This document shows positions 1 to 7,534 of a stretch of 64,000 nt of DNA, piece by piece. The notes below the pieces were generated by a model, which had not been told where the DNA came from, searched no databases, and worked only from the letters and a program-made list of their open reading frames with translations. The stretch covers positions 270,224-334,223 of the forward strand of contig NZ_MQSU01000001.1 in the NCBI RefSeq assembly GCF_001907245.1, given 5' to 3'. Source of the DNA: Boudabousia liubingyangii (GTDB lineage Bacteria; Actinomycetota; Actinomycetes; Actinomycetales; Actinomycetaceae). The number at the start of each line of letters is the position of its first letter. The first letter of the stretch is position 1. The position numbers and the translations under genes were made by a program.

Positions 1-1
1 T

Positions 2-1699
2 TCTATTCGGCGCCGCCTGAGTGTGGGCACTACCCTGCTGATCCTGCTGCTGGTGTTGACCATGGGTGGAGTGTCGACCTTTGCCCTGTACCGTAATTCT
101 TTGGCGCAGATTGACCAGCAGTTGCGGACGGCTAGTACTCGCACGGCCAGTTATCAGGAGGGGTTAAGCGCCCCCAGCCCGGATGCTATCCCGGCGCTTC
201 CGGCAGAAAAAACGGACCCGCAGGCGAACAAACCTACCCCACAGACGGACAAACCTAACCCGCAGGCGGATAAACCGCATGAGCACCAGGATGATCCTGG
301 CCGGCTCCCTAAGGGGATCCGCACTCCGGGCCTGCGCGATGGCACGCTGGTGCTCACTAAGCGTCAGGATGCCGTACAAGCCGCCGTGATTACCCCGCAG
401 GGTAGTTTCCAGGCCCTGCAGGTCAGTCAGGCCAATGCCCTGCTCAATGAGGTCAAGAATCAGCGAGTCAGCCAGATCCAAAGCGTCCATATTCCCGGAC
501 TGGGACGCTACCGGGTCTTACTGACCCAGAAGGATAACCAGCAGACCCTGCTTTTGGGTTCTTCGCTTGAGCCTACTGATGACCTGGTGAAGAGTTTTAT
601 CCTCTGGGAGTTAATCCTGGGGGTGGCGGCGGCCGTGTTGGCGGGCGTGGCGGCCTCGTGGTTGGTGAAGCGCAATCTGGCCCCCTTAACGGAAGTGACG
701 GAGGCAGCCCACCAGGTCACGGAAATGGACCTGAGTACCGGGCAGGTGGACCTGCAGGTGCGGGTGCCGGTCAGTGATCCGCAGACGGAAGCGGGTCAGG
801 TGGCGCAGGCTTTGAATACGCTGCTGGGGCACGTGGATGAGTCTTTGACGGCCCGCGCCCAGTCGGAGGCGCACCTGCGTGAGTTTGTGGCGGATGCGTC
901 CCATGAGTTACGCACTCCCCTAGCTTCGATTTCTGGTTACGCACAGTTGCTTGAACGTCACCAGTCGCAGTGGCCGCAGGACGCGCAGAATCACCTTTCC
1001 CGGATTCGTTCCGAGGGCGCGCGCATGCAGCGTCTGGTCGATCAGCTTTTGCTTTTGGCGCGTTTGGATGCGGGGCGGGAACTGCAGTTTTCTGAGGTGG
1101 ACCTGTTGGCTCTGTGCGCGGATGCCTTGGCGGATGCGCAGGCGGCTGGTCCGGATCATGAGTGGGATTTTGATTTGGATTTGGATCCAGAGGGTCCGTT
1201 GCCGCTGGTTTCCGGGGATGAGGATCGTCTGCGTCAGGTTTTGGCGAATCTACTGACTAATGCGCGCGTGCATACCCCGGCGGGCACTAGTGTGCGCCTG
1301 GGCTTGCGGGTTTTGGCGGCGGAACCGAGTTCGGATGACTCTGCTTCTGTTGGGCCGGATTCGGTTAGGACGCTACTTTCTGCGCCCCGGGTGCAGGTTA
1401 CGGTTCATGATTCTGGTCCGGGCATTCCGGCCGCCCAGCTGGAGCGTGTCTTTGAGCGTTTTTCGCGTTCGGATCAGGCTGCTTCTAGGCCCAGTGGTTC
1501 GACCGGTTTAGGGCTCTCGATTGTGCAGGCCATTGTGCAGGCACACGGGGGTCAGGTCACGGTTAGTTCAATCGAAGCTAAGGCGGCAGGTTCGACTACC
1601 GCAGGTTCCACTACCGCAGATTCGACTACCACAGATTCTGAAACAGTGGAAAACTCGGGGACTACCTTCACGGTGGTCTTACCCCTGCTGGTTGACTAG
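2..1699 (+). CDS. Sensor histidine kinase, 5' end cut by window edge
   Basis: Membrane sensor kinase of a two-component system; its response regulator would lie left of the window. The frame is open to the left edge (SIRRRLS precedes the GTG at 23), so the N-terminus is missing and that GTG is probably not the start. Numbering from the GTG: first membrane helix about 3-23, an extracellular part of about 165 residues, second helix about 193-214, HAMP about 215-275, HisKA with the phospho-accepting His294 in SHELRTPL, N-box near Asn413, G1 box DSGPGIP near 463, F-box FERF near 478, and G2 box GLGLSI near 495. Two oddities: a Pro-rich 7-residue repeat in the sensor part (66-86), and a Thr/Ser repeat of about 25 residues inserted before the last ATPase strand. 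The input signal is unknown. Confidence 0.93.
   Translation, partial: SIRRRLSVGTTLLILLLVLTMGGVSTFALYRNSLAQIDQQLRTASTRTASYQEGLSAPSPDAIPALPAEKTDPQANKPTPQTDKPNPQADKPHEHQDDPGRLPKGIRTPGLRDGTLVLTKRQDAVQAAVITPQGSFQALQVSQANALLNEVKNQRVSQIQSVHIPGLGRYRVLLTQKDNQQTLLLGSSLEPTDDLVKSFILWELILGVAAAVLAGVAASWLVKRNLAPLTEVTEAAHQVTEMDLSTGQVDLQVRVPVSDPQTEAGQVAQALNTLLGHVDESLTARAQSEAHLREFVADASHELRTPLASISGYAQLLERHQSQWPQDAQNHLSRIRSEGARMQRLVDQLLLLARLDAGRELQFSEVDLLALCADALADAQAAGPDHEWDFDLDLDPEGPLPLVSGDEDRLRQVLANLLTNARVHTPAGTSVRLGLRVLAAEPSSDDSASVGPDSVRTLLSAPRVQVTVHDSGPGIPAAQLERVFERFSRSDQAASRPSGSTGLGLSIVQAIVQAHGGQVTVSSIEAKAAGSTTAGSTTADSTTTDSETVENSGTTFTVVLPLLVD
218..280 (+). repeat. 21-bp in-frame repeat in sensor domain
   Basis: Three units of seven codons encode PQANKPT, PQTDKPN and PQADKPH in the extracellular part of the histidine kinase. 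They look like a flexible Pro-rich spacer rather than a binding fold. Confidence 0.75.
1586..1640 (+). repeat. 15-bp in-frame tandem repeat in kinase ATPase domain
   Basis: About 3.6 copies of a 15-bp unit (GCAGGTTCGACTACC and close variants) encode AGSTT-type pentapeptides. They sit between the VTVSS strand and the final FTVVLPLL strand of the ATPase domain, where kinases normally have a short loop. The unit length keeps the frame whatever the copy number. Confidence 0.8.
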
Positions 1700-1781
1700 G
1701 GGGCTTAGGCCTACTGGCTCTGCCCTACTGCCTTTTCCCTTCAGCACTTGCAATACAACCCTGGCTCTTAACCCCAGTCTT

Positions 1782-2939
1782 TTATTTCTCCCAGGGTAAG
1801 TTTTGTGTTGCTGCCCCGGGCACCCAGGCGGGCACGCGCACATTCCCAAACACTGCCTGATCATGCAGCGGTAGTCGCGCGTTCAGATAGATCCCGGCCT
1901 CGAGGCTCTCATTTAACAGTTTTCCTAGGGTTTGACGCTTTAGAGGCCACAGATAGCTCAGCAGGTGCTTGCCGTCATTGTAGGTACTCCCGCAGAGCGT
2001 ATTGACCTGGTATCCCCCAGCCTCAGTTAGCTTCGGCTGCTCAGTTGAGATTTCTTCGCACACTTTCGCGACCATCCCGGTGGGAGCATTCTGGAAGGGC
2101 AGGGCCTGCGTGCGCTGGATCCTCTGTTCGCGTTCTTCTAACTCAAGCGGAACTTCGGGGGTGGGACGGAAGGGGTTGGCCTGGCCCCCTCGGAAAATAT
2201 AGGTCGGGGCCACCCAGTAGGTGGTATCAAGGAAACTACCAGCCGGTTTTTGCGTAAAGGAGAGGCGCAAGTCGGGACGCTGGGCTTCACTTTGCTGTTT
2301 CCAGACCTGGAACTGGGCCCGGCGAAGGTCACCCAGGGCCGGGTTATTTTCCGGCTGGTTCAAGAAGTAGTAGTTGACCTGGCAGTATTCTTTGGCCTGC
2401 GTGCGGTTAATGCTGATTTCCAGCTGACTGGCGATCTGGTCTTGGGCCAGTAGGTCCTCCATCATGGGCGTGCAGTTTTCCTGCCCGGTTTGTAGAAAAT
2501 GCGTGCTTAGCCGGTTCGTTTCAAGGATCCAGTTAGTTGCCGGCAGCTGACCCAGCAAGTGGGTGAAGCTTTGCCAGTGGGTCGAATCGGTATCTAGCTC
2601 AGTCCCCAGGGCAGAGATTTCGGCCTGCCCGGGCATGATGATCTTGAAGCTGAGTTTTTCCGGCGGACCGTAGTTCTTTTTAATGGTTTTTAGCAGCTCC
2701 ACGAAGCGGGGCATTTGTGCTTGTGGGCGCAAGACCACTTCGACTTTTAAGTTCGGGGCTTTCGGGTCAGAGTCCTGTTGCTCAAAGATCCGGACGATTG
2801 CCGTTTCGGCAAACTGTTCAAACTCTTCAGATTTGGGTTGTGAATATGCCCTGGTGGGCGGGGCAGAATCACCGGAGCCGCAGGCGCCTAGGCTGATCGC
2901 GGCGGCGCTAAGTATTACTGCTCTGATTAGTTTTTTCAT
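1782..2939 (-). CDS. Putative lipoprotein, function unknown
   Basis: A 385-residue exported lipoprotein. The N-terminus is a basic MKK, a hydrophobic stretch and a lipobox LGAC with Cys20 as the lipidation site, followed by a Ser/Gly linker. The rest is hydrophilic and has no domain I recognise. It contains several Cys residues (in ENCTPM, EYCQVN, VCEEIS and NTLCGS) that could form disulfides outside the cell. The gene faces the histidine kinase tail to tail and lies 25 bases after the methyltransferase gene on the same strand, so the two may share a transcript. Start chosen at the ATG directly before the signal peptide. Confidence 0.75.
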   Translation of the reverse strand: MKKLIRAVILSAAAISLGACGSGDSAPPTRAYSQPKSEEFEQFAETAIVRIFEQQDSDPKAPNLKVEVVLRPQAQMPRFVELLKTIKKNYGPPEKLSFKIIMPGQAEISALGTELDTDSTHWQSFTHLLGQLPATNWILETNRLSTHFLQTGQENCTPMMEDLLAQDQIASQLEISINRTQAKEYCQVNYYFLNQPENNPALGDLRRAQFQVWKQQSEAQRPDLRLSFTQKPAGSFLDTTYWVAPTYIFRGGQANPFRPTPEVPLELEEREQRIQRTQALPFQNAPTGMVAKVCEEISTEQPKLTEAGGYQVNTLCGSTYNDGKHLLSYLWPLKRQTLGKLLNESLEAGIYLNARLPLHDQAVFGNVRVPAWVPGAATQNLPWEK

Positions 2940-2964
2940 GCTGGGTTCCCGACTGCTTTGCTTT

Positions 2965-4017
2965 TCACTGCGCTGGCAGGCTTTCCAGCATGGCCTGAAG
3001 TTTAGTTTCGGGGCCAGAGAGGATCACGTACTCGTAGTTCTTGGTGTGGGAGACCTGCCCGACTTTCTCTCCGGTCGGTGAGTGGATACCGATCTGCGCA
3101 CCTACGTAGCGTTTGAAGTCGAAGGTGAGGGTGTGGGTGGGGTATCCGCGGGCGGCGACGATCTCTTCTAGTCCGGCTAGGGGGATGAAGCCTTCATTGT
3201 TGAAGCTGAGCATCAGCAGGTCAGCCTGCGTGTCGGTGACGACTTGGGCTAGGGCTTCGGGCATTTCCTTCTTACTGTTGAAGGGGCTTTTGGTTTCTAG
3301 GTCTTTGCAGTCCACGCGTTTGCAGGCGATCCCGTAAACTTCGGGTTCGTCCCAGCGGATCAGGGTTTCCCAGATGTGGTAGTTGGTGTAGTAGCGGTGC
3401 TGGTTGTAAGGCGGGTCTAGGTAGGCTAGGTCCACTTTGGGCAGGGTTTTTACTAGGTCGAGGGCGTCCCCGCGGATCGCTTTTCCGGTTCCGGGGGTTA
3501 GTTCGGGGACTTTTAGTGTCAGGGGGCGTAGGGCTCGCGGCGCCCAGCTTTTTAGGTACGCCATCTGTAGGCCCACGGTGGAGTCTACGGCATCGGCGGC
3601 TTCCATCAGGGAGGTCAGCAGAATGGGGCGCAGTGGGCTGTTGGCGTAGTGTTCGTCGATGCCGTTTCTGATGGCATCAATTTTGGCGCCGTTGTCAGGG
3701 TGGAAGAAGCGTGATTTTTGACAGTAGGTTTCGGTAAAGTAACCGGCTTTGGGGGGCAGGTTTTGCAGGTGCGTGAGGGCGTCTTCGAGTTCTTGGTAGT
3801 CAACTTTTTCCGCGTCAGTTTCGACGTAGCACTGGGCTAGGACTTCAGAGTATGAGGCCACGTCGGTGGCGTAGGTGTAGGTGCCTTGGCGGCAGAACTC
3901 TTGGGCTACCCGGGTGGTGCCGGTGAATAGGTCTAGCGTACTTTGTGCACCACTAGCGGCCACTAGCTGCCCCAGGGTGGGCACTAGTAGTCGTTTGGAG
4001 CCAAGGTACTTAATCAT
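2965..4017 (-). CDS. DNA adenine methyltransferase, D12 class
   Basis: A 350-residue N6-adenine DNA methyltransferase. The SAM-binding part begins at the N-terminus with KYLGSKR and has DLFTGTTRVA at 29-38 (the FxGxG-like motif I, here FTGTT). The catalytic motif DPPY is at 201-204, and the C-terminal half continues with NQHRYYTNYHIWETL. This order, motif I before DPPY, is that of the Dam-like D12 family. No restriction endonuclease gene is adjacent, so it appears to be an orphan enzyme; its recognition site cannot be read from the sequence. A TAAACT box lies 9 bases before the ATG, which suggests a very short 5' leader. Confidence 0.85.
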   Translation of the reverse strand: MIKYLGSKRLLVPTLGQLVAASGAQSTLDLFTGTTRVAQEFCRQGTYTYATDVASYSEVLAQCYVETDAEKVDYQELEDALTHLQNLPPKAGYFTETYCQKSRFFHPDNGAKIDAIRNGIDEHYANSPLRPILLTSLMEAADAVDSTVGLQMAYLKSWAPRALRPLTLKVPELTPGTGKAIRGDALDLVKTLPKVDLAYLDPPYNQHRYYTNYHIWETLIRWDEPEVYGIACKRVDCKDLETKSPFNSKKEMPEALAQVVTDTQADLLMLSFNNEGFIPLAGLEEIVAARGYPTHTLTFDFKRYVGAQIGIHSPTGEKVGQVSHTKNYEYVILSGPETKLQAMLESLPAQ

Positions 4018-4056
4018 TTGGGCTCTAGTTTAAAAGATCGAACCGTGGTTCTGCGC

Positions 4057-4827
4057 CTAGACGGCGGCGGTGTCTTCACTGGAGGCACCCTGCCCGGCTA
4101 GCCCGGCCGCAAAGAGGTGGTCGATGCGGTTGATCCAGTGGGTCATGGTGAAGTCCTGGCCAATGATTTCTAGCAGGCTGGTGGAGGTGTTCTCTAGGGC
4201 AATGAAGCGGTCCATGCGGCGGAAGGCGGTGTCTGGGTCGCCGGGTCCGTCGATGATTTGTTGAACACGTTTGCCTTCCATGAAGGTGGTGATCAGCATG
4301 GCCAGGAATTCGCCGTGTGAGACTAGGGCTAGGGTGTAGCCGGGTGGGACATCCTGGGCCATTTTTCGTAGGTCTTTGACCACTTTTTGGGCGCGGATTA
4401 GCCCTGCGCGTTGATTTTCGAAGGGGCCTTTCCACCAGCCCTCTTCAGTGGCCCCTTCGGGTAGCGTGACCCTGGGGGTGACGGCTTGGAGGGTACTGCG
4501 GGGGCTGCCGGGGTGCACGGTGGGGGTGTCGAATACGCCCTCGAAAACGCCGCGGCGTTCGAAGGTGTCCATGCGGGCGGTCATGGGTAGGTCTAGTTGG
4601 TCCGCTAGCGGGGTGGCCGTCTGGATGGTGCGGATCATCAGGGAGGTTTGGATTTCGTCCGGGATGGGGTAGCCGGCGGGTTTGGTGGCGTAGAAGTCTG
4701 CTAGCGCTTGGGCTTGTTTTTGTCCCAGTTCGCTAATGTGCGGGTCGGGGACGCGCTCTTCAATCCGTCCGGAGGCCATGAGGGCATTGTTTTGTGATTC
4801 TGCGTGGCGGATTAGTAGAAGTTTCAT
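4057..4827 (-). CDS. Histidine phosphatase family protein
   Basis: A 256-residue protein of the phosphoglycerate-mutase-like superfamily. The catalytic RHAES motif lies at the N-terminus (LLIRHAES, phospho-accepting His8), and the second catalytic His is in LVSHGEFLAM. It is soluble with no signal peptide. The family includes mutases, phosphatases of sugar phosphates and other phosphomonoesterases; the substrate cannot be assigned here. The gene begins right after a TAAACT hexamer and six bases, with no ribosome binding site, so the mRNA is probably leaderless. It is divergent from the trp leader and trpB. Confidence 0.8.
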   Translation of the reverse strand: MKLLLIRHAESQNNALMASGRIEERVPDPHISELGQKQAQALADFYATKPAGYPIPDEIQTSLMIRTIQTATPLADQLDLPMTARMDTFERRGVFEGVFDTPTVHPGSPRSTLQAVTPRVTLPEGATEEGWWKGPFENQRAGLIRAQKVVKDLRKMAQDVPPGYTLALVSHGEFLAMLITTFMEGKRVQQIIDGPGDPDTAFRRMDRFIALENTSTSLLEIIGQDFTMTHWINRIDHLFAAGLAGQGASSEDTAAV

Positions 4828-4833
4828 GGGGCT

Positions 4834-4839
4834 AGTTTA
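4834..4839 (-). promoter_or_regulatory. -10 box for leaderless phosphatase gene
   Basis: TAAACT on the minus strand, exactly six bases (AGCCCC) before the ATG at 4827. No clear -35 hexamer is visible. The spacing puts the transcript start at or next to the start codon. Confidence 0.5.
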
Positions 4840-4984
4840 CTGGTTCTGTCTTCTGCGGGCAGGGTGCCGTTTCTTTGCCGAGGTTGCTTGTGTGGCTTTT
4901 CATTTTGGCTTTCCGTTTACCGCTCATTTTTATGTCTTAGGTTACTTTAGGATTGGGCAAAAAGACCTAATTTTTGGCTTCAAT

Positions 4985-5014
4985 TTGCCGCTTTTTGGGC
5001 ACGAGTGCTAACGT
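4985..5014 (+). promoter_or_regulatory. Promoter of the trp leader
   Basis: TTGCCG (-35), an 18-base spacer and TAACGT (-10, with TG two bases upstream as in an extended -10). Seven bases then separate the -10 from the ATG of the leader peptide. Transcription would start at or very near that ATG, so the leader peptide would be read from a leaderless mRNA. The rest of 4828-4984 shows no gene and is AT-rich. Confidence 0.5.
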
Positions 5015-5021
5015 TTTCGCC

Positions 5022-5063
5022 ATGATGTACTTAAACAACCTCCGGAACTGGTGGCGCCCCTAA
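5022..5063 (+). CDS. trpL: trp leader peptide
   Basis: A 13-codon frame reading MMYLNNLRNWWRP and a stop, with tandem Trp codons at 5049-5054. The tandem Trp codons, the position 97 bases before trpB and the hairpins that directly follow are what a transcription attenuator needs: a ribosome short of charged tRNA-Trp stalls on these codons. There is no ribosome binding site; the start lies seven bases after a -10 box, so leaderless initiation is likely. The second ATG (5025) could be used instead. It was found by reading the leader, not by similarity search. Confidence 0.8.
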   Translation: MMYLNNLRNWWRP

Positions 5064-5119
5064 GGGGCGAACTGTTTAGTGCAAAAAACCGATCGCCTCT
5101 TTTCAGGGGGCGATTTTTT
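5055..5119 (+). promoter_or_regulatory. Tryptophan attenuator: pause hairpin, antiterminator and terminator
   Basis: Three mutually exclusive stems can be drawn. Stem 1:2 pairs CGCCCC (5055-5060) with GGGGCG (5064-5069) around the leader stop codon. Stem 2:3, the antiterminator, pairs 5064-5070 with 5093-5099 (seven pairs, one G-U). Stem 3:4, the terminator, pairs 5092-5100 with 5106-5114 and is followed by a T run at 5114-5119. A ribosome stalled on the Trp codons covers strand 1 and allows 2:3, so trpB is transcribed; a ribosome reaching the stop covers strand 2, so 3:4 forms and transcription ends. Confidence 0.8.
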
Positions 5120-5159
5120 ATGGCCTCCTTTGGCAATGAAGATAAAGGGAGACAAGAAG

Positions 5160-6377
5160 ATGGCCGACAATAACACTCAAGCAGCCGAATCAGTTTTTCG
5201 GGCCGACACCAATGGTTACTTTGGCGCCTATGGTGGCGCTGAACTTCCGCCGCACCTAGTTGCCCCCATCGCTGAGGTTCGCGAAGCTTACGCGAAGGCG
5301 GTGAACGACCCGGAGTTCCAGGCTGAGTTCCATGACCTGATGGCCAAGTATGTGGGCCGTCCTTCCCTGCTGTACTACGCAGAGAACCTGACCAAGAAGA
5401 TGGGCGGCGCGAAGATTTACCTGAAGCGTGAGGATTTGAATCATTCAGGTGCCCATAAGATCAACCACTGCCTAGGGGAAGTGCTACTGGCTAAGCGCTT
5501 GGGCAAGAAGAAGGTCATTGCGGAAACCGGTGCGGGCCAGCATGGGGTGGCGCTAGCTACCGCGGCGGCTCTGCTGGGTCTTGAGTGTGAGATCCACATG
5601 GGTGAGATCGACGTGGAAAAGCAGCATCCGAATGTCATCCGCATGCAGCTTTTGGGCGCTAAGGTGGTCCCGGTTTCGGCTGGGGGCCGCTCTTTGAAGG
5701 AAGCGGTAGATTCTGCTTTTGATACTTATGCTGCTGACTACCAGGACACCATGTTCTGCATTGGTTCCGTGGTGGGTCCGGACCCGTACCCGTCAATGGT
5801 GCGCGATTTCCAGTCCGTGGTGGGTAAGGAAGCCCGTCAGCAGATTCAGGAGGTCGAAGGACGCCTACCTGATGCGATTGTTGCCTGCGTGGGCGGCGGT
5901 TCTAACGCTATGGGCCTCTTTGATGCTTTCCTTGGTGACGCCGAGGTGGATATTTACGGCGTGGAACCGGGTGGCGAGGGTCTTTCCGGTAACCGCCACG
6001 CGGCCACTATGGCAAAGGGTAGTGCCGGTTTTATTCACGGCATGAATACTCTGGTGCTGCAGGAAGAAGATGGCAGCCCCTCCCCCGTTCACTCGATCGC
6101 TTCCGGTTTGGACTACCCCGGTGTTGGACCCCAGCATGCTGCTTTGCGCGATGCGGGCCGCGTTAATTACGTGACCTGTGATGACCGTGAGGCCTTGGAG
6201 GCTTTCAGTGAGCTTTCCCGGACTGAGGGCATTATCCCGGCACTGGAGTCTTCTCACGCAGTGGCTTATGCCTGCAAGTTGGCGAAAGAGATGGGCCCGG
6301 ATCAGATTGTGATTGCGAACCTTTCTGGCCGCGGCGATAAGGACGTGGATTACGTAGCTGAGCGTCTAGGTCTCTAA
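5160..6377 (+). CDS. trpB: Tryptophan synthase beta chain
   Basis: A 405-residue PLP enzyme joining indole and serine to make tryptophan. The PLP lysine lies in HSGAHKINH, the phosphate loop in [10 protein letters not shown], and [10 protein letters not shown] and [10 protein letters not shown] are family hallmarks. Start set at the ATG with GGGAG eight bases upstream; the frame stays open to a GTG at 5079, but that stretch is the attenuator terminator. No trpA or other trp gene is adjacent, so this is a stand-alone trpB under its own attenuator. Recalled classical TrpB1 proteins read HKINNVLGQ and RQALNVFRM; this one has HKINHCLGE and KQHPNVIRM, which may mark a TrpA-independent, indole-using variant. 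That last step is inference. Confidence 0.93.
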   Translation: MADNNTQAAESVFRADTNGYFGAYGGAELPPHLVAPIAEVREAYAKAVNDPEFQAEFHDLMAKYVGRPSLLYYAENLTKKMGGAKIYLKREDLNHSGAHKINHCLGEVLLAKRLGKKKVIAETGAGQHGVALATAAALLGLECEIHMGEIDVEKQHPNVIRMQLLGAKVVPVSAGGRSLKEAVDSAFDTYAADYQDTMFCIGSVVGPDPYPSMVRDFQSVVGKEARQQIQEVEGRLPDAIVACVGGGSNAMGLFDAFLGDAEVDIYGVEPGGEGLSGNRHAATMAKGSAGFIHGMNTLVLQEEDGSPSPVHSIASGLDYPGVGPQHAALRDAGRVNYVTCDDREALEAFSELSRTEGIIPALESSHAVAYACKLAKEMGPDQIVIANLSGRGDKDVDYVAERLGL

Positions 6378-6400
6378 ACGCTTTCATTTTCATTCTCTAT

Positions 6401-6442
6401 CGTGGGATCTAGCTAGCTATCTAAGCTAGATCCCACGTTTTT
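6401..6442 (+). terminator. Rho-independent terminator of trpB
   Basis: Perfect 14-bp stem (6401-6414 with 6424-6437), nine-base loop, then TTTTT. It starts 24 bases after the trpB stop, so trpB is transcribed without a downstream partner. Confidence 0.93.
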
Positions 6443-6472
6443 CATTCACAGTTTCTTCACAGCTAGTGCACA

Positions 6473-6502
6473 TTGACTGCTCAACTTCGCTTGCTCTAAT
6501 GG
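6473..6502 (+). promoter_or_regulatory. Possible promoter of His-rich protein gene
   Basis: TTGACT and, after an 18-base spacer, TAATGG. The -35 is good and the -10 poor. It lies 57 bases before the ATG at 6559. Confidence 0.3.
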
Positions 6503-6558
6503 ACACCATCAACCATTAGTCGCGGCCCATTAAGCCGCCTTTTCATCTTGGAGAAAGA

Positions 6559-7032
6559 ATGAGCAAGGAAGATTTCGAACAGAACACTGAACCCGAAGCA
6601 CCAGAATCTGAAGCACCTGTAGTTGCAGATCCAGAACCTGTCGAAGAGGTTTCCGAGAGCACTTCCCTACTAAAAAAGAAGTGGTTTAAAGGCCTGGTTG
6701 GGGCAGCTGCCGCTTTGGCCCTAGTGGGAGCCGGCGCTGCCGGCGGATTTGCCCTGGGTGCGGCTCATAGCTTTGAACGTGACGGAAAGCCGGGACATCA
6801 CCATCATCAGGGCCCCCAAGAGCACGGCCCAAAGCATCACGAACCCAAAGGACACGGCCCTAAGCATGAAGCTCCGCAAGGCCCTAAGCCTGACCAGGAT
6901 CGGTCGAAGGATCCGCAGTCCAAAGATCACCAGCAGCCTGATAGTGGACCTGCCCACCAGCAAAACGGCATTCATAAGCCCGGAGATCCCAAAGCCACTA
7001 CTGCTGAATCCCCAGAGTCTCCCCAAAAGTAA
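6559..7032 (+). CDS. Single-pass membrane protein with His/Pro/Gly-rich outer tail
   Basis: A 157-residue protein with three parts: an acidic cytoplasmic N-terminus (about 1-38, rich in Glu and Pro), one membrane helix rich in Ala and Gly (about 44-68), and a tail of roughly 85 residues rich in His, Pro, Gly, Lys and Gln with an HHHH run and repeats such as GPKHHEPKG. Start supported by GGAGAAAG just upstream. No enzymatic domain is visible. The His-rich tail could bind divalent metals at the cell surface; that is inference from composition. It is flanked by terminators on both sides, so it is a single-gene transcript. Confidence 0.7.
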   Translation: MSKEDFEQNTEPEAPESEAPVVADPEPVEEVSESTSLLKKKWFKGLVGAAAALALVGAGAAGGFALGAAHSFERDGKPGHHHHQGPQEHGPKHHEPKGHGPKHEAPQGPKPDQDRSKDPQSKDHQQPDSGPAHQQNGIHKPGDPKATTAESPESPQK

Positions 7033-7053
7033 CTAAGAGGGAATCAACAAACT

Positions 7054-7091
7054 AAGGAGTCGGACCGCCAGAAGCGGTCCGACTCCTTTTT
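7054..7091 (+). terminator. Rho-independent terminator
   Basis: Perfect 13-bp stem (7056-7068 with 7074-7086), five-base loop and TTTTT, 21 bases after the stop of the His-rich protein gene. Confidence 0.93.
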
Positions 7092-7151
7092 CATAGCTGG
7101 CTCACAGAAACCTATAAAGATTCACTAAGCCGGGATTGATGTAATCAAAAC

Positions 7152-7520
7152 ATGGAAAAGCAACTGAGCAATACTAATCTGAAACAACTAGGGGCACTGG
7201 CCGGAAGAAGCCTAGTCTTCGCGGGGCTACGCACCCTTGCTTTCGGCGCAGTAATGCTGCTTTTAGGTGCGACGCTAGGTTACTGGAGTGCGGCATTGCT
7301 GGCCCTAGTAGTAGCCGGCTCAGTGCAGGGTTTTCTACTGTACCGGGTGAACTTTTTCGGTCTTCCATTGGGATTACCCAAACCCCAAATCGCATGGGCG
7401 CTCCTAGCGGTAGGTATTGTCCTCAGTGTGGCCACTGGGTCCTTACTGCCGCTAGGAGCGCACCTGCCAACTTTAACCGCTGGCGTTAAGAGCTCAACTA
7501 GAGTGACTTTAGAAGCTTAA
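7152..7520 (+). CDS. Small membrane protein, function unknown
   Basis: A 122-residue protein with about three hydrophobic segments (near 24-45, 48-66 and 79-100), a Lys/Asn-containing N-terminus and a short polar C-terminus. I do not recognise a family. The ATG has no good ribosome binding site; TATAAA lies about 35 bases upstream. It runs tail to tail into the LRV-domain gene, only 14 bases between stops. Coding status rests on the length, the hydrophobic pattern and the gap it fills between two terminated units. Confidence 0.55.
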   Translation: MEKQLSNTNLKQLGALAGRSLVFAGLRTLAFGAVMLLLGATLGYWSAALLALVVAGSVQGFLLYRVNFFGLPLGLPKPQIAWALLAVGIVLSVATGSLLPLGAHLPTLTAGVKSSTRVTLEA

Positions 7521-7534
7521 AACTCCTACCGTCT

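Noticed and set aside
5079-5159. In-frame upstream extension of trpB from a GTG
   Set aside because: It reads through the attenuator stems and has no ribosome binding site; the ATG at 5160 has GGGAG.
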